Source: UBA10348 sp002469915
GTDB lineage: Bacteria; Bacteroidota; Rhodothermia; Rhodothermales; UBA10348
NCBI GenBank assembly: GCA_029249345.1
Contig: JAQWHM010000004.1
Location: 1-64,000, forward strand
Reading direction: 5' to 3'
DNA length: 64,000 bases
Shown here: positions 43,535 through 52,058 of the stretch, piece after piece
How positions within the stretch are numbered: the stretch's first letter is position 1
How the letters are laid out: the number at the start of each line of letters is the position of its first letter
Position numbers and translations under genes: made by a program
The notes under the pieces: model-generated
What the model was told of the DNA's origin: nothing
The model's input: only the letters and a program-made list of their open reading frames with translations
Databases searched by the model: none

Positions 43535-43588
43535 GTTTATTTCAGTTCTTGGCCTCCAGGGCCGGTTCAAAACTCTTGTTCACCTAGC

Positions 43589-45454
43589 TCAGCCGAAGCT
43601 GACGGTCAGTTTCTTTTCCACAACCATGTAATCCATAAGGATGCGGGTGAAAATGATGGCGGTGAACATGGAGGAAAGAATTCCAGCCATCAGAGTGACT
43701 GCAAATCCCTGGATAGGTCCGAGTCCGAAAGAGTAAAGAATTACTCCAACGAAAAAGGTCGTGATGTTGGCATCGAAGATGGCAGATAGCGCTTTTGCAT
43801 AGCCGCCTTCCATCGAAGCTTTTAAGGTCTTCCCGGTCGATTGCTCTTCTCGAACTCGCTCAAATATCAGCACGTTGGCATCCACCGCCATACCGATAGT
43901 CAGCACGATACCGGCAATACCAGGTAACGTTAGCGTGGCACCGAAGCCAGCGAGTATGCCAAGAATGAAAATGAGATTCAATATCAGAGCGATATCGGCA
44001 ATACTACCACCCGTACGGTAGTAGAAAATCATGAAGAGCGCGACGAGCGCTAACCCGAACATGACGGACTTGAGACCGGCATCGATAGATGCTTGACCAA
44101 GACTTGCGCCAACCGTGCTTTCCTGCACAATTTCAACGGGAGCAGGCAATGCTCCAGACTTGAGAACGGTTACGATGTCCTGCGCCTCGGCTTGAGACTC
44201 CAGATTAGTGATGTTAGATCGTCCACCGGAAATACGACCGAGAACGTTTGGATAGGAATACACCACCCCGTCCAAAACGATGGCAATATTATTTCCAACG
44301 TTGGCACCCGTGAGTCTGGCCCAAGTCCGAGAACCTTCCGAATTCATGACCATGGTCACTTCCGGTACGTTGGTTCGCTGATCGAAATCGACTCGTGCAT
44401 CGGTAATAACGTCTCCCGTTAGCTCAATGTCGTCACGAACACCTAGAAGCGCGTAGACTTCTTCCCCATCTGCCGTTGTTCCTACGGGACTGGAAGTGTA
44501 CATGAGACTTACGCCTCGAGGTAACATCTCAGCAATTACTGGATTGGAAAGCAGTGTGTTTGCCGCAGTGGTATCACTTTCGAGTACCTGGCCGAACATG
44601 ACGCCCTGACCGAGCGGCTGCATCACGTCCAATAGCTCGTTTCCTGAAGTAAGCTCTTCTGAATCGAGCAGGTCGTTGATATCGAGAGTGGTATCGGCTT
44701 CCGCAACAGAATCGTCTCCTGTCGCTGTTGAATCTACACCCGTATCGTAGTACGCGATAATGCGCTGCAGAGAACGGACGTTTTCTGCAGGATCAATCAT
44801 GAGATGAAACTCCAAACGAGCTGTTCCACGAAGCAGACCTCTAATTCGGTCTGGATCGTCAATACCTGGAAGCTCCACGATAACACGACGTGTTCCCTGC
44901 TTCTGGATGCTGGGTTCTGTTACACCGTAACGGTCAACACGATCTCGAATAATAGAGATAGCGCGATCAACGGCTTCATCAGATTCCAATCGGAGATAAG
45001 CTGCAACGTCAGCATTTGAGGAGCGTCGCGTAATGCCCGCCTCTTCGTTTCTGAAGTAACGAGATAGTCTGGCACTCGCATCGCGAGACTCAAACTCCGT
45101 TACGAACAGATCAATAATTGGGTTATCGGTTTCGCTTGCCTGCTGGCTAGCGACGGCGAGCACTTCCGTAAACAGATCGTCTACATCGGTTGCAAGCTCC
45201 GAGATCATGGCTTCTACACGCACTTCAAGGGTGACGTGCATTCCGCCTTGCAGGTCAAGACCAAGCTTTAACGCCTTTTCTTGAGCATTGCGAATTTTAG
45301 TGAGGTTTTCCTGTTCGTAAGTGGCTAATTCTTCGCCTACGAGTTCACTTTTATCTTGAGCGATAAAGTAACTCTGAACCGAGGGATACAAATAGTATCC
45401 CGTGATTGCGAAAAAGAAGACCGTGAGGAAAATCTTGAATCCGTTTCCTTGCAT
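43589..45454 (-). CDS. secD: Protein translocase subunit SecD
   Basis: 621 aa, ATG start. N-terminal helix, then the conserved GLDLQGGMHVTLEV, the large periplasmic P1 region, and six membrane helices ending with GMAVDANVLIFERVREE. It works with SecF as a translocase accessory complex. It is the first gene of the secD-secF-STAS unit. An intrinsic terminator (45521-45547) lies upstream of it and ends the preceding hypothetical gene. Confidence 0.97.
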   Translation of the reverse strand: MQGNGFKIFLTVFFFAITGYYLYPSVQSYFIAQDKSELVGEELATYEQENLTKIRNAQEKALKLGLDLQGGMHVTLEVRVEAMISELATDVDDLFTEVLAVASQQASETDNPIIDLFVTEFESRDASARLSRYFRNEEAGITRRSSNADVAAYLRLESDEAVDRAISIIRDRVDRYGVTEPSIQKQGTRRVIVELPGIDDPDRIRGLLRGTARLEFHLMIDPAENVRSLQRIIAYYDTGVDSTATGDDSVAEADTTLDINDLLDSEELTSGNELLDVMQPLGQGVMFGQVLESDTTAANTLLSNPVIAEMLPRGVSLMYTSSPVGTTADGEEVYALLGVRDDIELTGDVITDARVDFDQRTNVPEVTMVMNSEGSRTWARLTGANVGNNIAIVLDGVVYSYPNVLGRISGGRSNITNLESQAEAQDIVTVLKSGALPAPVEIVQESTVGASLGQASIDAGLKSVMFGLALVALFMIFYYRTGGSIADIALILNLIFILGILAGFGATLTLPGIAGIVLTIGMAVDANVLIFERVREEQSTGKTLKASMEGGYAKALSAIFDANITTFFVGVILYSFGLGPIQGFAVTLMAGILSSMFTAIIFTRILMDYMVVEKKLTVSFG

Positions 45455-45520
45455 GGTTTCTGGTTGGGGTAAGGATTAATATTGATTCTTTGGGCGCCCG
45501 GGGCGTCCTAAAATTGAAAG

Positions 45521-45547
45521 GTGAGCGCGTCTGAAAGACGCGCTCAC
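45521..45547 (-). terminator. Intrinsic terminator after the hypothetical gene at 45630
   Basis: Perfect 12-bp arms GTGAGCGCGTCT and AGACGCGCTCAC with a 3-base GAA loop. On the minus strand the stem is followed by CTTTCAATTTTAGG. It is 82 bp after the stop of the minus-strand gene. Confidence 0.75.
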
Positions 45548-45629
45548 GAAAGACCTACCTGCACTCTACCTCCCTCGAGATGATCGAAATCATGGTATGA
45601 GAGGAAAATTCTAAAGAGTGCGTAATCGG

Positions 45630-46043
45630 CTAGGGTCCAAGCGGCTGGACGGCCGAATTTCCGATTGGATAATCGACAAGTTGATTTCTCGGGGGACTGA
45701 GAAAAGATTCAGGAATCAAGTCTGATGTCTGAACCTCACTATCAAAGTCTGCAGAGCCCGAAAGGACGAATAACACCCGGCCGATACTACGAACCCGATG
45801 CGAAGTAGAAAACACCTGAACGACTGAAGCAGCCGTGAGCATTCCTCCTTCTAATACGTCAACGAAAAAATCTTTCACGTCGGAAGAGAGACCGGCCGTA
45901 TCGGCTACGGAGGCCATACTATCCCTGCCCATGGCAGCGGCTGCAGGAGACAACAAGCCACACAATGTGCTAGCCAGCAACATCGCTGCAGTCCATTGCA
46001 TGGCCCGCCGCTGAATAGACTGTAATGTACCTTTTTTGCTCAA
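45630..46043 (-). CDS. Exported protein of unknown function
   Basis: 137 aa from a TTG at 46043, which gives a basic n-region before the hydrophobic core (SIQRRAMQWTAAMLLASTLCG) and a signal cut near PAAAA. An ATG at 46001 would lack the basic residues. The mature part has no recognised motif; it is low in cysteine and ends in a proline-rich tail. I do not know its function. Confidence 0.5.
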   Translation of the reverse strand: MSKKGTLQSIQRRAMQWTAAMLLASTLCGLLSPAAAAMGRDSMASVADTAGLSSDVKDFFVDVLEGGMLTAASVVQVFSTSHRVRSIGRVLFVLSGSADFDSEVQTSDLIPESFLSPPRNQLVDYPIGNSAVQPLGP

Positions 46044-46250
46044 CCGACCGCTATTCTATCTGTTTTTTGAGGGCGTTTTAACTCTCTAAACGAAGCGTTG
46101 AAACGAACCTCTTTCTACTCTTTATTCAGAGTGAAGCATCTCTAACGTGGCCACAAGTGGCCTCAGCCTCCGAAAGTAGGCATTATCGCCTCATGAACCA
46201 AGAACCGAAGGGGTTCCAGACACCCCTTCTGACTAGATATTCGCATCGTT

Positions 46251-46277
46251 TTGACAGGTATTTTAGGAATCTCCTAA
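46251..46277 (+). promoter_or_regulatory. Candidate -35 box with dyad upstream of ctaA
   Basis: The 334-bp gap 46044-46377 contains TTGACA (46251-46256) followed by a perfect 15-bp dyad TTAGGA-ATC-TCCTAA (46263-46277). A clear -10 box is not visible. The dyad could be a repressor site for ctaA, whose start is ~100 bp away. Other hairpins in the gap (for example GGCCAC-AA-GTGGCC near 46150) are weaker. No gene is supported in the gap. Confidence 0.35.
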
Positions 46278-46377
46278 TCGAGCAGCCCTACCTTACATGT
46301 CCCGAACAAATTGTCTTTGAGCCATTTTCCCGAATTGATTCGTTTTCCCCGCCTGCATACTTGTCAGAGAGGAGCCA

Positions 46378-47289
46378 TTGAATACATCATACACAGCCCG
46401 TAGAAGGTTCACAGTAACGACTTTCGTCATTGCCATCGTGCTTTTGGCTTGGGGCGCATTTGTTACCAGTATCAACGCTGGACTTGCCGTACCGGATTGG
46501 CCATCATCATTTGATTCGTACGACCCCTTCAATCCGTGGCCTAATTGGTGGACGGTCACACCTGTACTTGCTGAGCACGGACATCGACTACTGGGAGCGC
46601 TTATTGGCATGCTCACCGTAGTACTTGGGATCTGGACTTGGCTGGCTGACGACCGCATTTGGTTACGTCGTCTCGCTATTGGAGCCATCCTGCTCGTCAT
46701 TACCCAAGGCGTACTTGGGGGACTCCGCGTGGTTTGGGTGTCCTTAAATTTGGCAGTCGTACACGCATTGGTTGCCCAGCTCTTCTTCGCTCTACTCGTT
46801 TCCATGGCCCTATTTGTCTCCAAGTCATGGAGAACCCCGGAAGCAAGTACGTTTAATACACGACATGCTGAAGGGCTGTCTCCCCTTTTGGTTCTAGCAC
46901 CTGCGGCCGTCTACATCCAAATATTTTTTGGAGCGCTATTACGACATCCAGGTACCGGCCTTGACCCTCTACTAGCGGGATTACACTTTGGATGGGCCTT
47001 TGTCGCCACCTCTTTCGTTGTTGTTTTTTGGACCCGATCGCGTGCTTCATTTACGAGACAGAGTACGGGCCGAAGAATGGCAAATACCATGTTAGGTGTG
47101 CTCATCGTGCAGGTTTCCATCGGTCTGTTCGCCTATTTAGTATTGCTAGACGAGACTGGAACCATTCAGCCTAGCAACGTTCAGGTGATTGCAAACACGG
47201 CACACATGGTCATTGGGGCCCTACTATTTGCTTCGACTGTCGCCACATCCGTATTGTGTGCTCGGTACAGGGCTACTACGATTCGCTGA
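46378..47289 (+). CDS. ctaA: Heme A synthase, COX15/CtaA family
   Basis: 303 aa from a TTG at 46378, chosen because GGAG precedes it by 4 bases and the next ATG is far inside the family core. Eight membrane helices are expected. The heme-site histidines are in AEHGHRLLGA, NLAVVHALVAQ, GLHFGWAF and NTAHMVIG. The enzyme turns heme O into heme A for cytochrome c oxidase in the inner membrane. The ctaB gene lies 34 bp downstream, so this is a heme-A unit. Confidence 0.93.
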   Translation: MNTSYTARRRFTVTTFVIAIVLLAWGAFVTSINAGLAVPDWPSSFDSYDPFNPWPNWWTVTPVLAEHGHRLLGALIGMLTVVLGIWTWLADDRIWLRRLAIGAILLVITQGVLGGLRVVWVSLNLAVVHALVAQLFFALLVSMALFVSKSWRTPEASTFNTRHAEGLSPLLVLAPAAVYIQIFFGALLRHPGTGLDPLLAGLHFGWAFVATSFVVVFWTRSRASFTRQSTGRRMANTMLGVLIVQVSIGLFAYLVLLDETGTIQPSNVQVIANTAHMVIGALLFASTVATSVLCARYRATTIR

Positions 47290-47323
47290 CTTTCAACGAT
47301 AGCTTAAGAACGAATTTATCTGA

Positions 47324-48232
47324 ATGAGCAAAACACAAAGCATAGCCATAGAATCAGCCAACCAAGTGGAAAGCGCCACTTGGAAAGATTGGTTGATGCT
47401 AACCAAACCGGAAATCACATTTCTTGTGACTATTTCGGCTTTGGCTGGATTTGTGTTGGGTTCTACCGGTCCAATCGATGGTTGGCTGCTATTTTGGGCG
47501 CTGTTGGGTATTCCAATGACCTCAGCTGGTGGTTGTGCTTTGAACCACTATCTAGAGCGTACGATTGACGCATCTATGAAGAGAACGGCCAACCGGCCGA
47601 TTCCGGGCGGTCGTATTAGTGCGGAAAAAGCAAAGTGGTTTGGCTTCTTGTTGGTAGGTGGCGGCCTTGGGATTCTATGCCCGCTCACCAACCCGCTGAC
47701 GGGTGTCCTCGCGGGCCTTACCGTAGTGCTCTATTTGTTCGTTTACACTCCCCTGAAGAGAAAAACGTCTTGGAATACACTTGTTGGTACCATTCCGGGA
47801 GCTCTTCCAGTTCTTGGTGGATGGACTGCCGCCTCGGGTTCTCTTGGTCTCGGTGGCTGGGTCCTATTTGGAGTCTTGGTTTGCTGGCAGATGCCCCACT
47901 TCTTCTCCCTTGCCTGGATGTATCGTCTTGATTACGAGAAAGGTGGATTTCGGATGCTTACGGTCGAGGATGAAAATGGCGATCGTACGGCAAGGCAAAT
48001 GACCGGATACTCGATCGGCATGATTGCCTTCTCCGCAGCTCCCGTTGTCCTGGGACTTTCGAGCAAGATATACTTAGTTGGTGCCTTGGCGTTAGGTGTC
48101 TGGTTCATGGTTCCTGTATTGAGATTTCAACTGACCCGATCTGTCTATCACGCTCGCCGCGTTCTTAAAGCATCGGTTCTTTACGTCCCGCTTCTACTTC
48201 TGGCCATCGTAGCTGATCGCCTAATCGGCTGA
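47324..48232 (+). CDS. ctaB: Protoheme IX farnesyltransferase (heme O synthase)
   Basis: 302 aa, ATG start. The prenyl-diphosphate site is NHYLERTIDASMKRTANRP. Multiple membrane helices and WQMPHFFSLAWMYRLDYEKGG are typical of COX10/CtaB. It adds a farnesyl group to heme B, giving heme O, the substrate of CtaA. Together with ctaA it supports an aa3-type oxidase and aerobic life. The rlmN gene follows 19 bp later. Confidence 0.96.
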   Translation: MSKTQSIAIESANQVESATWKDWLMLTKPEITFLVTISALAGFVLGSTGPIDGWLLFWALLGIPMTSAGGCALNHYLERTIDASMKRTANRPIPGGRISAEKAKWFGFLLVGGGLGILCPLTNPLTGVLAGLTVVLYLFVYTPLKRKTSWNTLVGTIPGALPVLGGWTAASGSLGLGGWVLFGVLVCWQMPHFFSLAWMYRLDYEKGGFRMLTVEDENGDRTARQMTGYSIGMIAFSAAPVVLGLSSKIYLVGALALGVWFMVPVLRFQLTRSVYHARRVLKASVLYVPLLLLAIVADRLIG

Positions 48233-48251
48233 GGCTTCTCCCCGATTCGAA

Positions 48252-49337
48252 ATGGCACACGATAAAGAAACTTCAGGCCTGCTAGACATTCTATCGATGT
48301 CTCGCGACCAGCTTCAAACCTTGGTATTGGAAACGGACAAATCATTTCGATCCAAACAGATCTATCGTTGGCTTTGGAAACAAGGAGTCAGGTCGTTTGA
48401 TGAGATGAAAAACCTGCCAGATAGTCTGCGGAGACGTCTCAAAGATGAGACGGAGTTTCGCAATCTGGAATTGGTACAGCAGCAAACCGCTTCGGATAGA
48501 ACGGAGAAGTTGTTATTCAAGTTGAGTACCGGTCGATTGATTGAAACAGTCCTAATTCCTGATATCGACCCCTACGGAAATGCCAAACGACTGACTGTTT
48601 GTGTTTCGTCGCAGGTTGGATGCGCCATGGCATGTTCGTTTTGTGCAACTGGTCAGATGGGATTCCTACAAAACCTGACCTCAGGAGAGATCTTTGATCA
48701 GGTTCGATTGGCTAATGATTTAGCAATTGAGCGCTTTGGTTCTCGCATCACCAATATCGTCTTTATGGGAATGGGCGAACCGCTTCTGAATCCTCAAGCC
48801 GTTCTAGATTCCGTCGAAAAACTTACGTCAGAAGATGGAATGGGACTTGGATCTAGACGAATCACCGTATCTACCGTGGGGCTAGCCGGTCGTATTCGCG
48901 AATTGGCCGATCTCGACGTCAAGTTTAATCTAGCCGTCTCCTTACACGCTCCCTTTGATGATAAGAGATCTTCTATCATGCCGGTCAACCGAAAGGCCCG
49001 AACGGACCTGGTAGCTCTGATGGATTCCATCGAGTATTACACGCGGCAGTCTGGGCGAACGGTAACGTATGAGTACTGCATGTTTCAGGGCTACAACGAT
49101 TCGGTTGAGGATGCCGCCGAATTAGCCAGACTTGTGGCACGTGCACCTGCCAAAGTGAATCTGATTATGTATAACCCAGTCGAGGGGTTGCTTTTTCAGC
49201 CATCTTCTGAAAAAGTGCTGAATCAGTTTATCGCTCGTTTGGTTAGAGACCGAGTAATCGTGACTGTCCGCAGAAGCAGAGGCCAGGATATTGATGCTGC
49301 ATGCGGACAGCTAGCCACAAAAAGCATGGAAAGCTAA
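48252..49337 (+). CDS. rlmN: 23S rRNA/tRNA adenine-C2 methyltransferase RlmN
   Basis: 361 aa, ATG start. The radical-SAM cluster cysteines are Cys124, Cys128 and Cys131 (QVGCAMACSFCATG). A second catalytic Cys is near the end (RGQDIDAACGQL, Cys351). ISTVG-like segments (RITVSTVGLAGRI) also match. It methylates A2503 of 23S rRNA and position 37 of some tRNAs and tunes translation accuracy. It follows ctaB closely and the next small membrane protein starts 5 bp after its stop, so all four are likely co-transcribed. Confidence 0.97.
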   Translation: MAHDKETSGLLDILSMSRDQLQTLVLETDKSFRSKQIYRWLWKQGVRSFDEMKNLPDSLRRRLKDETEFRNLELVQQQTASDRTEKLLFKLSTGRLIETVLIPDIDPYGNAKRLTVCVSSQVGCAMACSFCATGQMGFLQNLTSGEIFDQVRLANDLAIERFGSRITNIVFMGMGEPLLNPQAVLDSVEKLTSEDGMGLGSRRITVSTVGLAGRIRELADLDVKFNLAVSLHAPFDDKRSSIMPVNRKARTDLVALMDSIEYYTRQSGRTVTYEYCMFQGYNDSVEDAAELARLVARAPAKVNLIMYNPVEGLLFQPSSEKVLNQFIARLVRDRVIVTVRRSRGQDIDAACGQLATKSMES

Positions 49338-49342
49338 AGTCA

Positions 49343-49570
49343 ATGAGTAAGGAAATTGTAAAAATCCCCCTGCCTAAGTCTAACGTGTCGAAGTCACTAG
49401 CCGGGTTTTTAATTGCTCTCTTTGTGGGAGCCTTTGCGCCTCGCGCTATCCTATATGTTGCTCGGCGTGTTTTCACTCAAGCCACTCGAGAAGTATTTAC
49501 GATAGTGGCTGCTGGCTTCATCACCGACCAATTGCTGAAGCTGATCTCCGGCCAGAAACGGGATTCCTAA
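49343..49570 (+). CDS. Small membrane protein
   Basis: 75 aa from the ATG at 49343. The N-terminal 15 residues are basic and polar (MSKEIVKIPLPKSNVSKS), followed by two hydrophobic segments (about 16-34 and 47-63). I do not recognise the family. Position 5 bp after rlmN and 43 bp before mscS suggests one transcript with those genes. Confidence 0.6.
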   Translation: MSKEIVKIPLPKSNVSKSLAGFLIALFVGAFAPRAILYVARRVFTQATREVFTIVAAGFITDQLLKLISGQKRDS

Positions 49571-49613
49571 TCCTGATTTTGTTCTGACCTCCACATGAAA
49601 AATCGAATCGATA

Positions 49614-50435
49614 ATGGAAACTGCTGATATTCAAGCAATCGTAGAAAACCTCGTGACCGTATTTCTACCCAAAGTGGCCGGTGTCATTGTTCTACTGGTG
49701 GTTTCTTGGGTTGTCGCAAAATGGCTGAGTCGTCATGTCCAAAAAACCGTTGCGGACCGACTAGACGAGACTATCGCTGGTTTTTTTGGAAGCTTGGTTA
49801 AATACGCGGTCTTAACCATGGCCGTTCTTGGGTGCTTGCGCATTTTTGGGTTCGAAACAACTAGCTTTGCCGCTCTTATTGGTGCTGCCGGCCTTGCCAT
49901 AGGTTTTGCGCTCCAGGGGACATTAAGCAACTTCGCCTCAGGCGTCATGCTCCTCGCCTTCCGACCGTTTAACGTCGGAGACGTCATTTCTACAGCTGGA
50001 ATTACAGCTAAAGTCGTTCAAATCGGCGTCTTTGCTACCGAATTTGATACGGCAGACAACAAAAGGGTGATCGTCCCAAACGGGGCCATCTATGGCTCCA
50101 ATATCGAAAACATCACGTTTCACGATACACGCAGAGTAGATGTTGCTGTGGGCACAGAATATGCTGCAGATCTGGTCACAACTCGAAATATCCTGATTGA
50201 TGCAGCAGCAAAGGTAGATGGCGTGTTGTCCGACCCTGCACCAAATGCTGTTCTTACCAGTCTAGGGGCTTCATCAATCGACTGGTCAGTACGGGTTTGG
50301 GCCAATACCGACGATTACTGGGCTGTTCTCGAGCAGACGACTCAGGCTGTCAAATACGCACTAGACCATGCTGAAATCGGCATTCCTTATCCACAGATGG
50401 ATGTACATCTCGATGGTGTGGAAGTCGAAGGCTAA
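49614..50435 (+). CDS. mscS: Small-conductance mechanosensitive channel (MscS family)
   Basis: 273 aa, ATG start. Three membrane helices precede the pore-lining segment AAGLAIGFALQGTLSNFASGVMLLAFRPF, whose small/large residue pattern is diagnostic. The beta domain (VGDVISTAGITAKVVQIG) and C-terminal cytoplasmic cage follow. MscS opens when the membrane is stretched and releases solutes during osmotic downshock. A terminator hairpin (50479-50506) lies just after the stop, inside the end of the convergent MFS gene. Confidence 0.93.
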   Translation: METADIQAIVENLVTVFLPKVAGVIVLLVVSWVVAKWLSRHVQKTVADRLDETIAGFFGSLVKYAVLTMAVLGCLRIFGFETTSFAALIGAAGLAIGFALQGTLSNFASGVMLLAFRPFNVGDVISTAGITAKVVQIGVFATEFDTADNKRVIVPNGAIYGSNIENITFHDTRRVDVAVGTEYAADLVTTRNILIDAAAKVDGVLSDPAPNAVLTSLGASSIDWSVRVWANTDDYWAVLEQTTQAVKYALDHAEIGIPYPQMDVHLDGVEVEG

Positions 50436-50462
50436 TTAGCTTCTTGCTGATCCTTCTTACAG

Positions 50463-51932
50463 TTAAACGTTCTCCAAGCCGTCTCCGGAATTCGTTCCGA
50501 AGACGGTTTCCTTTTCCAGTAACCTGTTCTTCAGCCTGAAGGACATTCCGGTGATGAGCATCGTTACGACTGCCAGAACCAGAAATGCAGATTGATAGCC
50601 CTCTAACTCCACGTTCGATGAAGCTGCAATAGATCCAACCGTAGCGGCAGCAAGCAATTGGCCAATAGAAATGAACAACGTGATGACGCCCTGCGAAATG
50701 GCTCTTTCCTGTTTTCTGGCTTCATGAAGTAAGATGTAGCTCAACGCCGATCCCATCAAACCCGCAAGCCCGAGACCAATCAGCACAGACGAGACGTAAA
50801 ACACCGTCTTCGAAGAAGGGCTGGTAGCAATGCCTAACATGCCCAGACCCAACATGACGTTGCAGATGAGTACAATGAACTTGGACCCCGTACGATCCAG
50901 AATACGTCCCGCGATGGGGCTTCCGATGGCTACAGCTAGCATTAACGGCAACAACATGAATGACGCTTGCGAAGAGGTGACTCCGTAAGCCAGAACAGCA
51001 ATTGTCGGAAAGAAAATGAATGCAGCTTCATTCATCCCGGCCCCGATAGCTACAAGTAGCGTCACGCTTACCTGCTTATTCCTGAATAAATCCGTTCGAA
51101 TGACGGGATCCACTGCGCGGCGCTCAGCCCAGAAAAAAACAGGTATCAACGCCGAGACGATAAGTATGGAAAGAAGGACCCTTCCACCGAATAGGCTGGC
51201 CCAAAGATCACCGGTATCGAGAACCGATAGCCCGTAAGACAGCGCCAAGAGAATGGCTGCTAGCGTAGTCAGCCCAAGCAAATCTAGCGGTATATTCTCT
51301 TTCGCCTTTGTTGATGGAAGTATTCTCCAGCCCAAGATGATGACTAGGATCGAGACGGGTACGAACAATAAATACAGCCAACGCCAGCCGATCAAGAGAA
51401 TAAACCCAGCCAGAATAGGGCCGATAATGAAGGCAACCCCAAATACTGAACCCAGCACACCAAACGCTCTCCCCCTTTTCTCTGGTTCAAACGCATCGCC
51501 AATTACCGCTCCAGCCACAGGAAAAATACCGGATGCAGCTGCGCCTTGGACCGCACGACCAGCAAGCAGCATGACCAAACTTTGAGATCCTGCCACAATG
51601 GCCCCTCCAAGAGCAAACAAACCAATAACCGTTAAGTACACTGGTTTTCTACCATACACATCGGCTAGTTTGGTCGTGATAGGTACACTCACCAGATTGG
51701 CGAGCACCCATATAGAAAACACCCACGATACTTCCCTCTCGGTAAGCCCAAAGGCGTCGCGAATTGCGGGAATGGCAGGTCCCAGAATAGCAATGTCGAG
51801 GGCCGCCATCAGTACGCCCAAAAAAAGCACTGCCAGGACTGGGCCATGGCTTTTTAATCCGTCTCTCGTCACGATTCTTCTTTTTGGTTCTGGGCTGATG
51901 GTTAAATTCCAAATACGATTCAGATTCGCCAC
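50463..51932 (-). CDS. Major facilitator superfamily drug/multidrug transporter (DHA2-like)
   Basis: 489 aa, GTG at 51932. No in-frame ATG lies upstream of the family start. Motif A is LADVYGRKPVY and motif C is GSVFGVAFIIGPILAG, both typical of proton-driven drug exporters. About 13-14 hydrophobic segments are visible, as in the EmrB/QacA branch. It probably exports toxic compounds using the proton gradient. The end (LEKETVFGTNSGDGLENV) overlaps an intrinsic terminator that serves the convergent mscS. It is divergent from the GH3 lipoprotein gene. Confidence 0.85.
   Translation of the reverse strand: MANLNRIWNLTISPEPKRRIVTRDGLKSHGPVLAVLFLGVLMAALDIAILGPAIPAIRDAFGLTEREVSWVFSIWVLANLVSVPITTKLADVYGRKPVYLTVIGLFALGGAIVAGSQSLVMLLAGRAVQGAAASGIFPVAGAVIGDAFEPEKRGRAFGVLGSVFGVAFIIGPILAGFILLIGWRWLYLLFVPVSILVIILGWRILPSTKAKENIPLDLLGLTTLAAILLALSYGLSVLDTGDLWASLFGGRVLLSILIVSALIPVFFWAERRAVDPVIRTDLFRNKQVSVTLLVAIGAGMNEAAFIFFPTIAVLAYGVTSSQASFMLLPLMLAVAIGSPIAGRILDRTGSKFIVLICNVMLGLGMLGIATSPSSKTVFYVSSVLIGLGLAGLMGSALSYILLHEARKQERAISQGVITLFISIGQLLAAATVGSIAASSNVELEGYQSAFLVLAVVTMLITGMSFRLKNRLLEKETVFGTNSGDGLENV
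50479..50506 (+). terminator. Intrinsic terminator of the mscS transcript, inside the 3' end of the MFS gene
   Basis: Arms CCGTCT-C-CGGAA and TTCCG-A-AGACGG with a TTCG loop and one C/A mismatch, followed by TTTCCTTTT on the plus strand. It begins 43 bp after the mscS stop, within the final codons of the convergent MFS gene. Confidence 0.7.
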
Positions 51933-52058
51933 CAGAAATCACGTAAGAAGTTTGATACGACCACAAACTTGTACATTTCTAAGCATAAGTTACTTCTCGA
52001 TGCTCAGATTTATTTCACACATCGCACTAAAACCAGCGTCTTAACGCACAATTCGGAT

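Noticed and set aside
46157..46381. Possible small gene of 74 codons before ctaA
   Set aside because: No similarity, no ribosome site, and it would run over the ctaA start region. The gap is better read as a promoter region.
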